Part shown: in pieces, positions 35,082-47,510 of the stretch
How the letters are laid out: each line of letters begins with the position of its first letter
How positions within the stretch are numbered: the first letter of the stretch is position 1
Source: Aphidius gifuensis
Taxonomy: Eukaryota > Arthropoda > Insecta > Hymenoptera > Braconidae
Assembly (NCBI RefSeq): GCF_014905175.1
Contig: NC_057791.1
Location: 15,256,177-15,320,176 of the forward strand
Length of the DNA stretch: 64,000 nucleotides
Direction of reading: 5' to 3'
The notes under the pieces: model-generated
What the model saw: the letters and a program-made list of their open reading frames with translations, nothing else
Told to the model about the DNA's origin: nothing
Databases searched by the model: none
Program-made: the position numbers and the translations under genes

Positions 35082-36594
35082 AATTGCTAGAGTCTACGAT
35101 CAAGATTTTCATTGTAATATATAAATCAAAATTTAAATATATTGTCATATGAATTGTTTGAAATTACATAGACATTGTTTGACTTTTACAATTTCATATT
35201 ATAAAAAAGAAAAAATAAAAAATGAATAGTCTATCAAATACATTTATGTAGATATATGTATCTAATATAACTGGCTATATGTTACACACAGTTATAATAA
35301 ACAGGCAGCCTGTTAATGGCCAAGTGGTAGGAGACTATTCGTATAACGAGTTAACGTATGCTTGCATGTGCATATAACTATACATGTATATAAAATAGTA
35401 ACAACAGATGGTACAGGAGTGATAAAGATAGGTCGAAAATGAAGGGTGTATGTATTAAAAGGGATGAGGAGGTATGGTTGAATTGGGCCCAGCGGCTGGA
35501 AGCAAGTTGTATCTCACGGATCTGTCGCGTGATTAAGCTTATTAAACGCTTAACTCACGGCGAGTTGGTTCTGTTCTCTACCAGAGTTTAGCACACTGGC
35601 TGGTTCAGGTGGAGGTTTATGTTTTTCATTTGTATATATATAATACACACACACAAAAGTGAGAGATAGAAAGTACAATGTATAATGAGAAAGAGTTAAA
35701 TAAAGAGAGAGATGAGTATATTGAAAAATAAAATGATAAAAAAAAAAAACATAATGTTAAAAAGAGAAAAACGTTTTAGTATGAGAGACTGGGAAAATAA
35801 AAAAAAATGAAAAAAAGGGGCAGAAAGAAGACTAACCGAGCTTTTGAACGTGAACAGCTCTACATACCAAATCATTGTTATAACAGAATATTACGCGGCC
35901 TGTACAAACCTTGCATACTACTACTACTTTTACAGTCTCATAAACTGTGGTTACTCTAGACCTTTTCTAATACGGTAAATCTCAATGTTATTGCAGGGTA
36001 AAAACTCTGCTGATATGTGCGTAAGAGTATCTACCAGTTTGGACATCTGTGTGTTGTCTGTTTTTTTTTTTTTATTTTATTTTCATACTTTACTATCGTA
36101 GATTGGAATTTTTTTTTATTCAACTTTTCACCATTGCTCTCTCGTTCATGAAATTAATTGCTCTCTACTTTATGTGTGTGTGAGTGTGTATAACAAATTA
36201 ATTTGAAAAAAAAAAAAAAAAGAGCAGGAAAGTATACATGAAATATTTATAATAATAAAATAAAAAATTGCCGATTAGCGTGTGCGACTGTTCGATAAAA
36301 TAATTCATCGAATATATTTCAATTTTTCATGTATTATGTTTTCCAAGCGTTGTCTACTACCAAAACATCGAGAGAGTAATTCAATGGAAAATATAAATAT
36401 TCATTTGCGGTATGGTAAATTTAAAGTGCGTAAAAGAGTTGGTTAACGCATGCGTATTTACAATTTTATATATTAAAAATTTATCATGTATACATGCTCA
36501 TCTGTATATTTAAAAAAAATAATAATATTGATTTAAAAATAAAAAATATATAAAACATTCAAAATTCATATATGATTTATATTGGTAAAATAAT
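35082..36594. other. AT-rich DNA with GC patches
   Basis: Island 35460-35610 carries TTGGGCCCAGCGGCTGG, then GATTAAGCTTATTAAACGCTTAACTC (35532-35557; TTAAGC/GCTTAA inverted words) and CACGGCGAGTTGG. A smaller patch lies at 35820-36000. TGGCCAAGTGGTAGGAG at 35319 imitates a tRNA A-box but lacks a B-box. No genes. Confidence 0.35.
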
Positions 36595-36730
36595 AATTTA
36601 ATTTCACCGCAGTTGGGCACGATACAAAATTGCCAGGACAAAAATAATAAATAAATTTTGCACCGTCCGCTCATGTCGATTTGGGTGCACCATCCGAGTA
36701 GAGTTCGACCCCACGAAATCATGACCTCTC
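36595..36730. other. GC-richer island 13
   Basis: Contains GCACCGTCCGCTCATGTCG and GGTGCACCATCCGAGTAGAG. A 70-codon minus frame covers it and ends in AT-rich sequence. No recognised function. Confidence 0.25.
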
Positions 36731-38154
36731 TCTCATTTTTATCATCTCTCCTACCTCAAAAAAATTTTCCACGTGCCATGAGAGAAAAACACTCCACCAA
36801 TCGTTAGTATTTTTACATATTATTTATAGCTAAATATATTTTACATACATTAAACAGAAAAAAAAAAAAAAACAAGTAAATCTATGTTGATAATAAATAA
36901 ATGCGTTGATAAAATGATAAAAAAATTTTAGTCAATTTATGCTTTTTTATACATGGCATATTAATGATCAGCTGGAAGAATATGGAAGTATGATTTGGAC
37001 AGGTTGTACCAACGATGCAGTATTTCTTAGGTTGTTATAAATTGTTGAGAGTAAAATATATTGTATTAAAAAATATATATCAGTTTAAATGCAAATAATT
37101 TTAAATGATTATAGACAAGTTATATATAAAAGTGTTGACATTTTGTAGAAACTATGTAGCGATATCGAATGACCCCTAGCCAAATGGTAACCATCGGTAT
37201 CTGAGAGTCTTGACGCCATTACCAACTCCAAATGGCTCCTGGTGCGCAGTTAAAGTGATTTGTTACCCTCCAAACCAGAGACACTTCGTGGCTTACTTTA
37301 CACCATGTAGATTGTCTTTTTTATTTTATTTTTTTCTTTTTTTCTATTGTCACCCTCTCACTTGACTATACTACCTCTATTTTACCTCTAGAAACAATTT
37401 CAAAAAAAATAAAAACTACTTGCTGTTGTTTTTAATTTACAATTGTTTAAAGTTTCGAGATCATTTTAATGTGTTACTCTTTTTTTTTTTTTCATGTCAA
37501 AACAATGTTCATTAGTTTTTTCGTAATTACATTTAATAAAAATTAGGAAAACTAATTTTTTTTTATGTCATTATATATTTGGTAATTGTCAACACAATCA
37601 CCAGTAATATTATTATTTTTTATTACACAATTTATTTGATTAAATTTCAACTATGAGTTACAAATTATTATTAAACTTTTTATATATTTAAAAAATGTAT
37701 TTTCATTTAAAAATATAGTAATTTATTTATTTTCTAATATTCATTAACATTATAATTTTAATGATTTATAATTCTTAAATATCCAAACTGTTAAAAAAAA
37801 AAAAATAGGCTATAAAAAAATTAAAAAATTAATAAACCAAATAAATTTTTATTTGACAAAACTATAAATTCATTTTATTTCGATATGAAAATTTCTTATG
37901 TTAGCTTTATAAAAATGTGTGTGTCTATGGTCACCTAAAAATCCATATTAAATTTAAATGATACTTTTATTAACCCTTTTTAATGCATATTAACTAGTTC
38001 CGTACTCAGCAAAAATTAATGAAAAAATTGCCGAGAAGAACAGTAATAGTGTTCTATTATGGGTCAGAGAGACATAGTTAGCTGAGGTAGAATCAAGAAT
38101 AGAGTAAAATAAAAAATAAAAAAAAGGTATAAACGTTAGCAATTGCTATTAGCA
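36731..38154. other. AT-rich DNA with one GC patch
   Basis: Positions 37150-37310 are GC-richer (AATGACCCCTAGCC, CTCCTGGTGCGCAG); a TAGCCAAATGGTAACC word looks A-box-like, but no tRNA folds. The rest is AT-rich. Confidence 0.4.
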
Positions 38155-38600
38155 GGGTTCTTCATTGGTACCAGGTCGCACACGGTCCTTTTCGTTGCAA
38201 ACGATATCGTATAAACGCGTCGTTAATTACTTACCCAGTACTCATGGATACCTCTCACCATTTTACCCTCTACAACTCGTCCTCTTTCATTATTTTATTT
38301 TATTTTTTTTAAACTTATTTTGTCTCTCTTTCATGGTGTGTAGTGATCAGGTTCAACCCATACCTCCTACTACCTTTCCATCGCAGCACTCATGTCGCGT
38401 TACGATGCCACGTGTTAAGGAAACAAACGTTTATTTGAACAAAAAAAAAAAATTATAAAAAAAAGTAAATTGAACAGAAATCCTCGTGCATTTTCTCTTT
38501 CGTAATGGTTAGCAGTTACTGGGGATTATTCCACTGACTGGTTGTATACGAAGATGGCTGAAAAGCCAGATACTTTTACGTTTTTTATGGATATTGTATA
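38155..38600. other. GC-richer island 14
   Basis: Contains GGTCGCACACGGTCC, AACGATATCGTATAAACGCG and, after a T-rich gap, TCATGTCGCGTTACGATGCC. A 97-codon plus frame from 38165 (GTG-type start) traverses the gap and is unrecognised. Possible composite regulatory DNA. Confidence 0.25.
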
Positions 38601-39302
38601 TACACAATGCTGGATATACATATTACAAAACGAGGTAATTATCAGTTTTAGATTACAAATACAATGAAGAGATAATATTATTGTGAATAAAAAATTAAAA
38701 TAAATAAATAAAAAAGTAATATTATATGTTAATCAAATTTAAAATAAGCTCAGTAGTATTTTTTTTTACTAAAAAAATGATAAATTATATTGTCAAGTAT
38801 GTCCAGTCTCTATTACTGGTTGACTAAAAACAAAAAAACAATCAATCAATGTTGTTAGTTGGTTGAAAAATTATATCAGTGTGAAAGAATCAGAGATAAA
38901 ATATGTTTCATCACCACTCATGTGTGTTTGTGGTTTTGAAAGTGTCTCTCTGTTAATATAAAAAAGTGTATATATTTTTTTTTTCACTATGAGACATCAT
39001 TTGTCACTCGGATAAAACACATCATCAACCAACTGACCTCATCACGTTGACAGGCAACATACTACGATTAAATGTGGAAAAGAAAAAAACAATAAATGAA
39101 AAAAGGAAAAAAAAAAAAATCATCTCTAAAAACACTTTGTAGATTCGACATAAATTTTTATCTGGTGTAATAGATATAGATTGTATCATTAATCAGTAGT
39201 TTTACAAAGAAAAAAAAAAATATTAGAATGGAAAAAAAAAAAGATAAAATAAACAATGTTTTTAAATAATTATTTCAAGAGACACATTTAAACCTACTTA
39301 AG
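38601..39302. other. AT-rich non-coding DNA
   Basis: No feature seen apart from A runs. Confidence 0.45.
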
Positions 39303-39377
39303 TAAGAATCCAGAAGGCTTTTGGATTCTTCCTGTCGAGCTACCGAGAATTTACTTATTCAAGAGCGTGCCAGAAAG
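39303..39377 (+). CDS. possible exon fragment before a strong donor
   Basis: An open frame reads KNPEGFWILPVELPRIY and on to SVPE before CAGAAAG|GTGAGT, a near-consensus 5' splice site at 39378. An inverted pair AAGAATCCA / TGGATTCTT (39304-39312, 39322-39330) lies in the same segment. The upstream acceptor is poor (ACTTAAG). The protein is not recognised, and chance is likely. Confidence 0.13.
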
Positions 39378-40779
39378 GTGAGTTAACTCTTTCTCATTCT
39401 ATATACACCCCTATTTCATCCCCATTTATTTTTTTTTTTATTTTTATACTCTTTTGTCAACGAGCTCTGTATGTATAACCACCACCCTCAACATTTTATA
39501 ACGACCACCGCGTATTTTCCGCGCTTAAATTTCAGCTAAATAACTACTCGTGACCACACAGTACTTAAGCGTTGAAAATTAACGGGTACTGTTAACGATC
39601 AAAAAAAATAAAATGCTAAAAAAAAAAAAATAAATAAAGGGTGAAGGGAGAAGAGATGTGGTGATGGTAAAAATAAAATCGCATCAGGGTGTATATACGA
39701 TAATTTTTTGACGCGTCAAATAGAGGCACCCGCAGTTAAAAAATATAAAAAAATAAACCAATCAGACAAAGGAAAATTAAATAAACAAACAAAAATATAT
39801 GTATCTAAAAAAAAAAAATAAACATAAACAAATAAAATCATCATTGATGAAAGAGGCATGGGAAGAGCTTAACAACAATATTTGTATATCCTGTTTTTCG
39901 ATAGGTTTGAATAATCAATCCGATCGTGCGGAATCGACATTGATATTTTTTTTATCCACGAGAAATGACCCAGAATGAATTGGTTTGTGAATTTATATTT
40001 GTATGTGTACATTGAGTCAGTATTATTATTACAAAATAGTGATAATGTTGAATTAAAAATATAATTTTTTTTACTTGTTTTAATTGAGAAAATGGGAAAA
40101 CGAGAAAGAGAGATGACAAATCTTAACGATCAGCTTTTGTATAAATGATTTGACTGGTATAAAACGGAGAAAACAATTCGAAACACCCGGCAACGAATAT
40201 TACAAGGCGATATTAGGTGAAATGAAATAATCCAAGCATCGTAACACACACACACTCAGATGAAAATTGTACTTTTGTATCTTCTTTTATCTTTTACATA
40301 GTATATACACAATATAATTTCTTTCTATATATCTCTTTTTCATAGCAAAACAAAACGTAAATGAGAAGTCTGAAAAGCTCATGCTAATTGCCATGGAAAG
40401 GGTTAACACCGGATATGTCTGAATATCGCGATCTATATTTAATTAGAAGTTTGTCTGGTTCTTGAATATTGTTATTTGTTCACGAATGTATTTTTTTTTT
40501 TTTTTTATTAATCAACAATATACAAATGAAGGATTTTTTTATTTGAAGCTTAATATTTTTCCAACAGTGTCGTAGCAAATTTTCTCGTTCTTTTCATAAT
40601 TTTCGCTTCGATATTACAAAAAGAAAATACAAAAAATACATGTAAAATTAATAGCAGATATGGATAGGAAAAAAGATGAAAATATAGTAAAGGTTGCTTG
40701 GTTGAGGTGTAAAATGAAGAGGTTAAAATTATCGATGGCAGACGATAGTAGAGTGTGTGTGAACGACGCAAGAACAATG
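39378..40779. other. AT-rich DNA with a 14 bp palindrome and a GC patch
   Basis: A small patch at 40370-40435 holds GGGTTAACACCGGATATG and AATATCGCGATCTATATT. A-rich runs and TA-rich sequence fill most of the block. No genes supported. Confidence 0.4.
39707..39720. promoter_or_regulatory. 14 bp palindrome TTTGACGCGTCAAA
   Basis: Perfectly self-complementary and CpG-containing, in AT-rich sequence. The inner TGACGCGTCA resembles a CRE with two extra central bases, and ACGCGT is the MCB-type core. A factor-binding role is inference. Confidence 0.45.
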
Positions 40780-40915
40780 GCACTCGAAATCGGCATCTAA
40801 CCGGTGAGCAATTGGTTTCGTCCTTTTGACTATAGAACGAATAAAGGCGCGCCCGGTAATTAATGGGGCGCCGATGAATCAGGCAGCACGGAATAATGCC
40901 AAGAAGACAACAGAA
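40780..40915. promoter_or_regulatory. GC-richer island 15: GC palindromes around TAATTAAT
   Basis: GGCGCGCC (40846-40853) and GGCGCC (40867-40872) flank CGGTAATTAATGG, which holds a homeodomain-type TAATTAAT. The island begins with TCTAACCGGTGAGC. A 165-codon minus frame (40550-41047), the longest in the window, crosses it but opens with TTG and is unrecognised. Confidence 0.35.
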
Positions 40916-41884
40916 TAGTTTATAAACCTGCAAACGCCATTTCCATTTTAACAAATAATATTTTACAGATGAATTCAATGAAAAATAATAACAACAATGA
41001 ATTTTCCAATATTCAATCATTCGTTTCTTATATATTATATATTTCAAAAAATATTATATATAATTGTTTTAATTTTATCATATATTATTTGTAATCTCTT
41101 TCCATGATTCTCAACCATATGGTTGAATGTTCAATAAAATTTCCACAAAAAAGTACGAAGGGGTAAAATTATTGAAGCGAAAGAAAACGACAATGAATTG
41201 AAAATTTAGCTAGTGTTTTTCGTTCTAATAATTAATTTCTATTGATAATTAATTTGTGTGTAAAATATAAATAGCAATAAACAGCATAATCAACTGTGAG
41301 CTTTTAAAGATGAAATTTTTTTGTGAAAATACATCATTTCTCGAGCTAAACTGAACCCTTTTTGTTATACTATTTGGCATTCTCGACATGGCTATTGTGT
41401 CGAAATATCACACGTCTATATATTACCATGTTCAACCGCATATAATCCAAACTATTTGCGGTAGTTGGATCGAAACTGACGTATCTCGTTGTTCATTCTT
41501 GTTTTTTTTTTTTTCAAAAATTTCATCGATTTGCCCTGTACACTTGCACAAGTATCATAAATCAGACAAAATATTCATGTGTAACGTATGTTATCATGCG
41601 TGTATCATTGTTTCAATGTTGACCCAACAACAATAATAAATAAAAGTAAATGAAATCAAATAGAAAAAAAAACAAAATACAATTTTTATAAAGTAATTTT
41701 TCTTTTCCGGAAGTTAATTAGAGCTTTAATCGAATTTTAAAAAAAAATAACATAACAGATTATATAATCCAAATGATTATAACCTATTTAATAAAAATAA
41801 ATAAATGTCCTTTATATTTTAGCATTTGTCCAATTGAACTATGATCAACAAACACCTTTTTTTTTATTTCATTTATTTTTTTTT
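40916..41884. other. AT-rich non-coding DNA
   Basis: No gene, repeat copy or RNA. The plus frame at 41388-41636 is unsupported. Confidence 0.4.
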
Positions 41885-42260
41885 AACAGTGACTTGTTCG
41901 CGAAAGAAAACGCATTTCCCCGAGATAATCGGGCGCGCTATCGCAGGAGTTCCCTATCCCTCCACAAAGATTTATATGGATAGTTTATTGTTATTCCACC
42001 CCACTTGGTTTTATGGCCTCTTTTTTTCTAAGTAGAAAGGTTAGTGTAGAGTTCTGGTCGTTTTTCGGCCACCGTTTTTTTTATTTTATTCATTTTTTTT
42101 TTTTTTTATATTATTTTCATGGCCTTAAATGCCACTACCACCCTCTTTTTTCCTCCTTTACTTTCCATCACCGGCCCCTTCCTCCCTCACCCTTCTTTAC
42201 CTATTCTCCTGTTCTGGATGTTCTATGGCTTTCAACAGTGACCCTGTGTGAGTCCAGCGA
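41885..42260. other. GC-richer island 16 and pyrimidine tract
   Basis: Positions 41885-41970 have CGCATTTCCCCGAGATAATCG then GGGCGCGCTATCGC; positions 42060-42200 are C/T-rich. Overlapping frames (41841-42324) are low complexity. No gene call. Confidence 0.3.
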
Positions 42261-42432
42261 TAACGTGAAAAAAAATAGTTACGAAAGTAACGAAGGAAAA
42301 AAAAAAAGAAGATATATTTTTTAAAAATCCATAAAATTTTTTTTAAACATCTGATATATTTATGTACTTGAGATTATACATCTTTTTTAATTTATCAATG
42401 CTATCATTATTATATAGAAATTCATAACAGTA

Positions 42433-43001
42433 CACGAAGAGAAATCCGCAGCAAACAATGCGGTATCAAACAAATTTTACTGTAGTCTACTGGAAATTGA
42501 GAAGTTGTGTGGGGAGGCCACCAGGATCGACTAGAATTTCCTACTACACTACAGTAATTTTAATCAAAACAAAACAAAAAAACAACACAAAAAATTAAAT
42601 AAAACCTTATTGTTTAAACATCAAAATAAAAATGTAACGTGTTTATTAATTTTTAAAAAATAAACAATTTTATAATTTTCATGTGTTTCACCGCATTTTT
42701 ATTTAGATTCATGAATAAAATAAAAACAATAAACTTTTTTAAAAGAGGTTAGGAACACACTTGATTTCCAATAAATATTCGTGTCATCTGGCGGGAAAAC
42801 CTGCTGTACACTACAGTAATTTCTGGTCTAAAATATACCATTAACTCAAGACTTCCAAAAATTCCGGTAGACTACAGTAAAAAATTTAGATGAAATATAA
42901 TAATAATCATTATAATAAGTGAGAATTAGTCGCTTTAATGACGTTGGCTATGATTTTTACGATACCACTACAGTAATATATGCTGTGGATTTCTCTCCGT
43001 G
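42433..43001 (+). mobile_element. MITE family A, copy 3
   Basis: Flanked by TA at 42431-42432 and 43002-43003; left end CACGAAGAGAAATCCGC, right end GTGGATTTCTCTCCGTG; 569 bp. TTACTGTAGT occurs at 42477, and its complement ACTACAGTAA at 42548, 42810, 42871 and 42967. A 14 bp pair, TTACTGTAGTCTAC / GTAGACTACAGTAA (42477-42490, 42867-42880), forms a second inverted repeat inside the ends. Non-autonomous. Confidence 0.93.
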
Positions 43002-44139
43002 TAATAATTATAATTATGATTATTAGTTTTTTATTTTTTTTTTTTTTGTCATTTAAATTGTCATAGTTGGTATAGCACGACGTGCCTGTCGACCTATCAC
43101 TCATCTACGCCCATATACACCAGTGACCAGGCTGATCTGGTTGTATTTATGTCGGCAGTGAATCACGTCGGAGGTTTGATTTGTCGATGGCTTTTATGGA
43201 TGAGAATTAACGCATACGATGCTTTGCATTTTGTTACTGCAAATGTATCCCATACCAACAATGCTTTTCATTCTCTACCCTCTCTAACCCCTTCATTTAT
43301 TCTCTCATATATAAATACATTCACCAAATACAAACCAGTCATGCAATTGCCATAGCAGTGAGGTCATCGCTTCCTCCAACTAACACCTATATAACACAAA
43401 ATATATATTCAGAATTTGAGTATTTTCAATGATTTGTATTTTCCAGTTTGCCAAATTTTTTTTTATTTATTTTTTTAATTTTAAAAAATTACCATCAACA
43501 ACAACAACTGTAAAATTGTCAACATTTATTCAAATTAAATATGATATATTTATAAAATATATAAATAAACAATTAAAAATATTTGGATAAAATTAGATTA
43601 TTTAATTTCAATAACAGGATGAAAAAAAAAAAAAGGTTAATAAATTGTCTTATAAATTTATAAAAGTTGAATAAATTTTAAATTTTTATATTATGCTTGG
43701 ATAAAGAGAGAATGAATATTGTAGGTATCATAATTATATACGAAAGATGGCACTTTGTTTGGTATTTTGTCGCCTTGGGTTTTCCCCTACGACTAATGGC
43801 TGGTGGTTTGATAACAAGGTTTCCATCGCTGGACATTGTACAATATACTAAGAGATTTTGACAGGGGCTTTCAAAATTACAACTTGGTCAGACTAAAATT
43901 GAAATATAATTTTCAATAGTCCATGTTAATAAATAAACATTTTAAATATACATAACACATGAAAATATTAATGTTATTTTACAAATAGAAATTAAAAATA
44001 TTTGAAACAATTGACTCAAATTTTTATAATTTATTTGATTTAAATTTCTTCAGCATTCTCCAGCAGAAAAGAGTATTATTCTCTCGTGAAAATAAAAATT
44101 CTGCAAGTAGTAAAATTTGGTCTCCAGAAAAAAGATCTT
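43002..44139. other. spacer between facing MITEs, with a small GC island
   Basis: 1138 bp. Positions 43075-43205 hold CGACGTGCCTGTCGACC, CAGGCTGATCTGG and GAATCACGTCGG; the rest is AT-rich. The plus frame at 43149-43355 is unrecognised. Confidence 0.4.
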
Positions 44140-44717
44140 ATAGGAGAGAAATCCGCAGCATATATATTACTGTAGTGGTATCGTAAAAATCATAGCCGAA
44201 GTCATTAAAGCGACTAATTCCCACTTATTATAATGATTATTATTATATTTCATCTAAATTTTTTACTGTAGTCTACCGGAATTTTTTGAAGTCTTGCGTT
44301 AGTGGTATATTTTAGACCAGAAATTACTGTAGTGTACAGTAGGTTTTCCCGCCAAATGACACGAATATTTATTGAAAATCAAGTGTGTTCCTAACCTCTT
44401 TTAAAAAAGTTTATTGTTTTTATTTTATTCATGAATCTAAATAAAAATGCGGTGAAACACATGAAAATTATAAAATGGTTTATTTTTTAAAAATTAATAA
44501 ACACGTTACATTTTTATTTTGATGTTTAAACAATAAGGTTTTATTTAATTTTTTGTGTTGTTTTTTCGTTTTGTTTTGATTAAAATTACTGTAGTGTAGT
44601 AGGAAATTCTAGTCGATCCTGGTGGCCTCCCCACGCAACTTCTCAATTTCCAGTAGACTACAGTAAAATTTGTTTGATACTCTCTACAGCATTATTTGCT
44701 GCAGATTTCTCTCCGTG
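44140..44717 (-). mobile_element. MITE family A, copy 4
   Basis: Inverted relative to copies 1-3. The right end reads GCAGATTTCTCTCCGTG with TA at 44718-44719. The left outer bases are changed (TATAGGAGAGAAATCCGC), so the left TA is not preserved. It carries the same interior in reverse complement. Confidence 0.9.
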
Positions 44718-46069
44718 TATTTTGACAAAAAAAAAAACATACAAAAGAGGAAAAATTAAATTTTTTTAACAAAAAAAATAAAATCACAAAGTTTTGTTTT
44801 GTTGAAATTTAATTCGTATGATTTTAGACAATAATTTATGTTTATATTATACAGTTGTATCGTTCACAATACTTACTAGTGTACGTGGTCAGACGTAACA
44901 CGACATAACAAGAAGGCTTTACGTTTTAATCCCAGTAGCGTACCAAATGAGGTGGTGGATTTGTTGAAAAGAGCTTACTTGGTTTTTGATGAAAAAGGAC
45001 AAACTTTTAGAATATATAGAAAAAGGTTAACCCAAGAGAGATAGATATATTTTATTATATAGGTGAAATAGAGTGAGTTTGTATATACAGAGTGTTGTAG
45101 TTGGTATTCTTGAAAGTGCAAAGCTTGAATCCACACGTGGCCCAACAACAATGGGATCCTACGGGGATTACAAGTACGACGAAAGCTTCAGTAGTCTCTC
45201 TGGTTTACTCATGTCTCTTTACAATAACAGAAAAAAATATTTCTAAAAAAATATGAATAAAAATAAGTATAACATAGTTTCAAATAGATGGAAAATTTTA
45301 TAACTATATATACAAGTTAAAGGATAAATACAAGTAAACAATGCACAGTGAAGGCTTAACGTAACGTACAAAACAACATTTAAAATTCATAATACAAAGG
45401 AATACAGAGTAAGCATAGAGCCTATGTTGTTAGTGTCTTCATCGTAAATATATATAAGCCATAGAATGGTGAAAATATTTTAAAATACTTTGAGCAACTG
45501 GATTAACAAAAATTCTTTTACTCCAAGTCGCAAAGAAAAAAATTTTCTTTATCTTTCGAAACAATGTTATTTATAAAAAAAAAAAAACCAAAAATTTATA
45601 TTTTAAATATTTTGTTAAGCTTAAAAATTATTCAATTGGAAGATTTAATTAAAAGAAATTCAATCAATAGTCGAAAAATATATTTATAATTTGATTTTCG
45701 AAACAATCGAATTTTATAAATTGAAACAGTTTTTTAATTTTATATCTATACCTGTCGTTTAATTGAAGAATATCTGTTTGAAAGAATTTTTTTCGAATGT
45801 TTATTTATATCTAGAATATTAAAAAAAATATAAAAGAAATTTTTGTTGGAATGTGGTGACAAGGTAAGTGGATTGAAAATCAATATATATAGCCATATTG
45901 GATTATGAGCTAGAACAGAGTAGTAACAGTCACTTTAGTGGTGTGTAAATGTGTTGACGTAGATAGATAGATAAATAGATAAACCAATATGATAAACTGA
46001 GAAAAAAAAAATAAAAAAATAAAGAGATAGACAATCCTGTGATTTTCACCTACTGTACATACGCATGAG
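44718..46069. other. AT-rich DNA with small GC patches
   Basis: GC patches at 44880-44970 and 45120-45210 (CACACGTGGCCCAACAACAATGG). A perfect donor-like ACAAG|GTAAGTGG lies near 45863 without an upstream frame. An imperfect (GATA)n occurs at 45961-45982. No gene. Confidence 0.4.
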
Positions 46070-46280
46070 TAGAGAGAAGCGTCAGGCGATTTAGTAGTCG
46101 ACGTTACGCCGGTAATAGATATACAGCAAACGGAGCTGTTGGTTGGGTGGTGACGTTGACTAATGATGGTGGTAGAAAACATACTCCAATCTAACCCGAA
46201 CCTGTTGCACCCCTCCCTTTCCTCTTTTCCTCAGTGAATAAACCCACCGTCAAACGATGCCAGACTAAATAGAATCGTGT
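46070..46280. promoter_or_regulatory. GC-richer island 17 with the two shared 13-mers
   Basis: TTGACTAATGATG (46156-46168) and CCTGTTGCACCCC (46201-46213) recur from the island at 19734, same strand and order, with a spacing of 45 rather than 101 bases. Also TAGTCGACGTTACGCCGG. No shared reading frame. Candidate regulatory module. Confidence 0.35.
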
Positions 46281-47510
46281 AGAATCTTTCAACACAGTGA
46301 ATGACTGATTTAACCACATTCATCTGTTACTTAATCACATCTTCACTTTAAGTAATTTAATTTATACTTAATTAAATTAATTTTTAATATAACAAAACTG
46401 GTATTACTGTAGTTATTGACATAGAAAGTTGTCCAGTTCATTCGATCGTTAGATAGAAAAGCTGAATTGAATGAAAAAATGAAATATAAATGGTAGCAAC
46501 GAATGAAAATCCTCACTCTATTCCAACTCATTCTAATAAGTATTTTAAAGGACAATGCACTTGTTCGTTCTCTCAAGTATCATTCAATGTGTATTCAATC
46601 CTGATCTAAAAAATAATCGTTGTACTTCTAGTTCATCCCTATCATTTGCAGAATTCTATCTTGTCGATTGGTACGTCCTACACCATCATCTACAGATCGT
46701 CTCTTATTATCAAGCGTACAACCGTAAATTATATAAATTCGATAATCGTTTTTTCTTGGCACACTGATGATCCATGAAATTTTCAATACCTATCATAAAA
46801 TTCCATTTTAAATTAGAGCTTTGACTTCATATACTGCAAACTACTTGTGATTATTTATTTTATTTTTTTTTTTTTTGAATAAATGAATTATTTGAAAATT
46901 AAATTATCAATGATAAGTTAGTTTAAGAAAAAAAAATACTTTTCATCATTATGTTGTATTATAAAATAGCTATACGTGTTGTGAATTTTGAATTATATTT
47001 TATGTGTCGCATGAAACGTGAACCATGTTTTTTTCATGTATACTTTTTCATTCTTCTTCAGGTCTGGATGCAATGAAAACCATTTATGCCTGGAGACTTT
47101 ATTGTTCTGAAAATCAAGAAATGTGTCAACCACAGTAAAGGTAAAAATATTAGCTACGTTTTCGACTGGTACACAACTTTTCTACTGGTGTCAAGGCCAG
47201 TAAGATTTTTATTTATTTTAGTAGTTGGCCAACCGATTAACGTCTTACCAGAAAAAAAAAATAAAAAAAATTAACGTCAACTGTATATTTACTGATATAT
47301 TATATCTGCAGACAATTGCTATCTAATTTCATTTATTTTATTTTTTAATTATGGTAAATTAAATAGTCTAAAAAATTATTAAAATAAAAGAAATTTAAAA
47401 TTTTCATTTAAATTATCAAATTTAATTTGTTAAAGTAAAAGTCAATTGACTTTGATTTTAGTATATAAAAATAGTTTTATTATTTGATGACTTTGATTAA
47501 TTATTTTTAG
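46281..47510. other. AT-rich non-coding DNA
   Basis: Opposed frames at 46343-46767 are unrecognised. AT-rich sequence otherwise. Confidence 0.4.

Noticed and set aside
35319..35360. tRNA-like A-box TGGCCAAGTGGTAGGAG
   Set aside because: No B-box, anticodon arm or acceptor pairing downstream.
37178..37230. tRNA-like A-box TAGCCAAATGGTAACC
   Set aside because: No B-box or cloverleaf can be built.
40550..41047. Longest open frame, 165 codons on the minus strand
   Set aside because: It opens with TTG, is rich in Y, F and L, shows no domain, and is helped open by the GC-rich island at 40780-40915. No splice or promoter context supports it.
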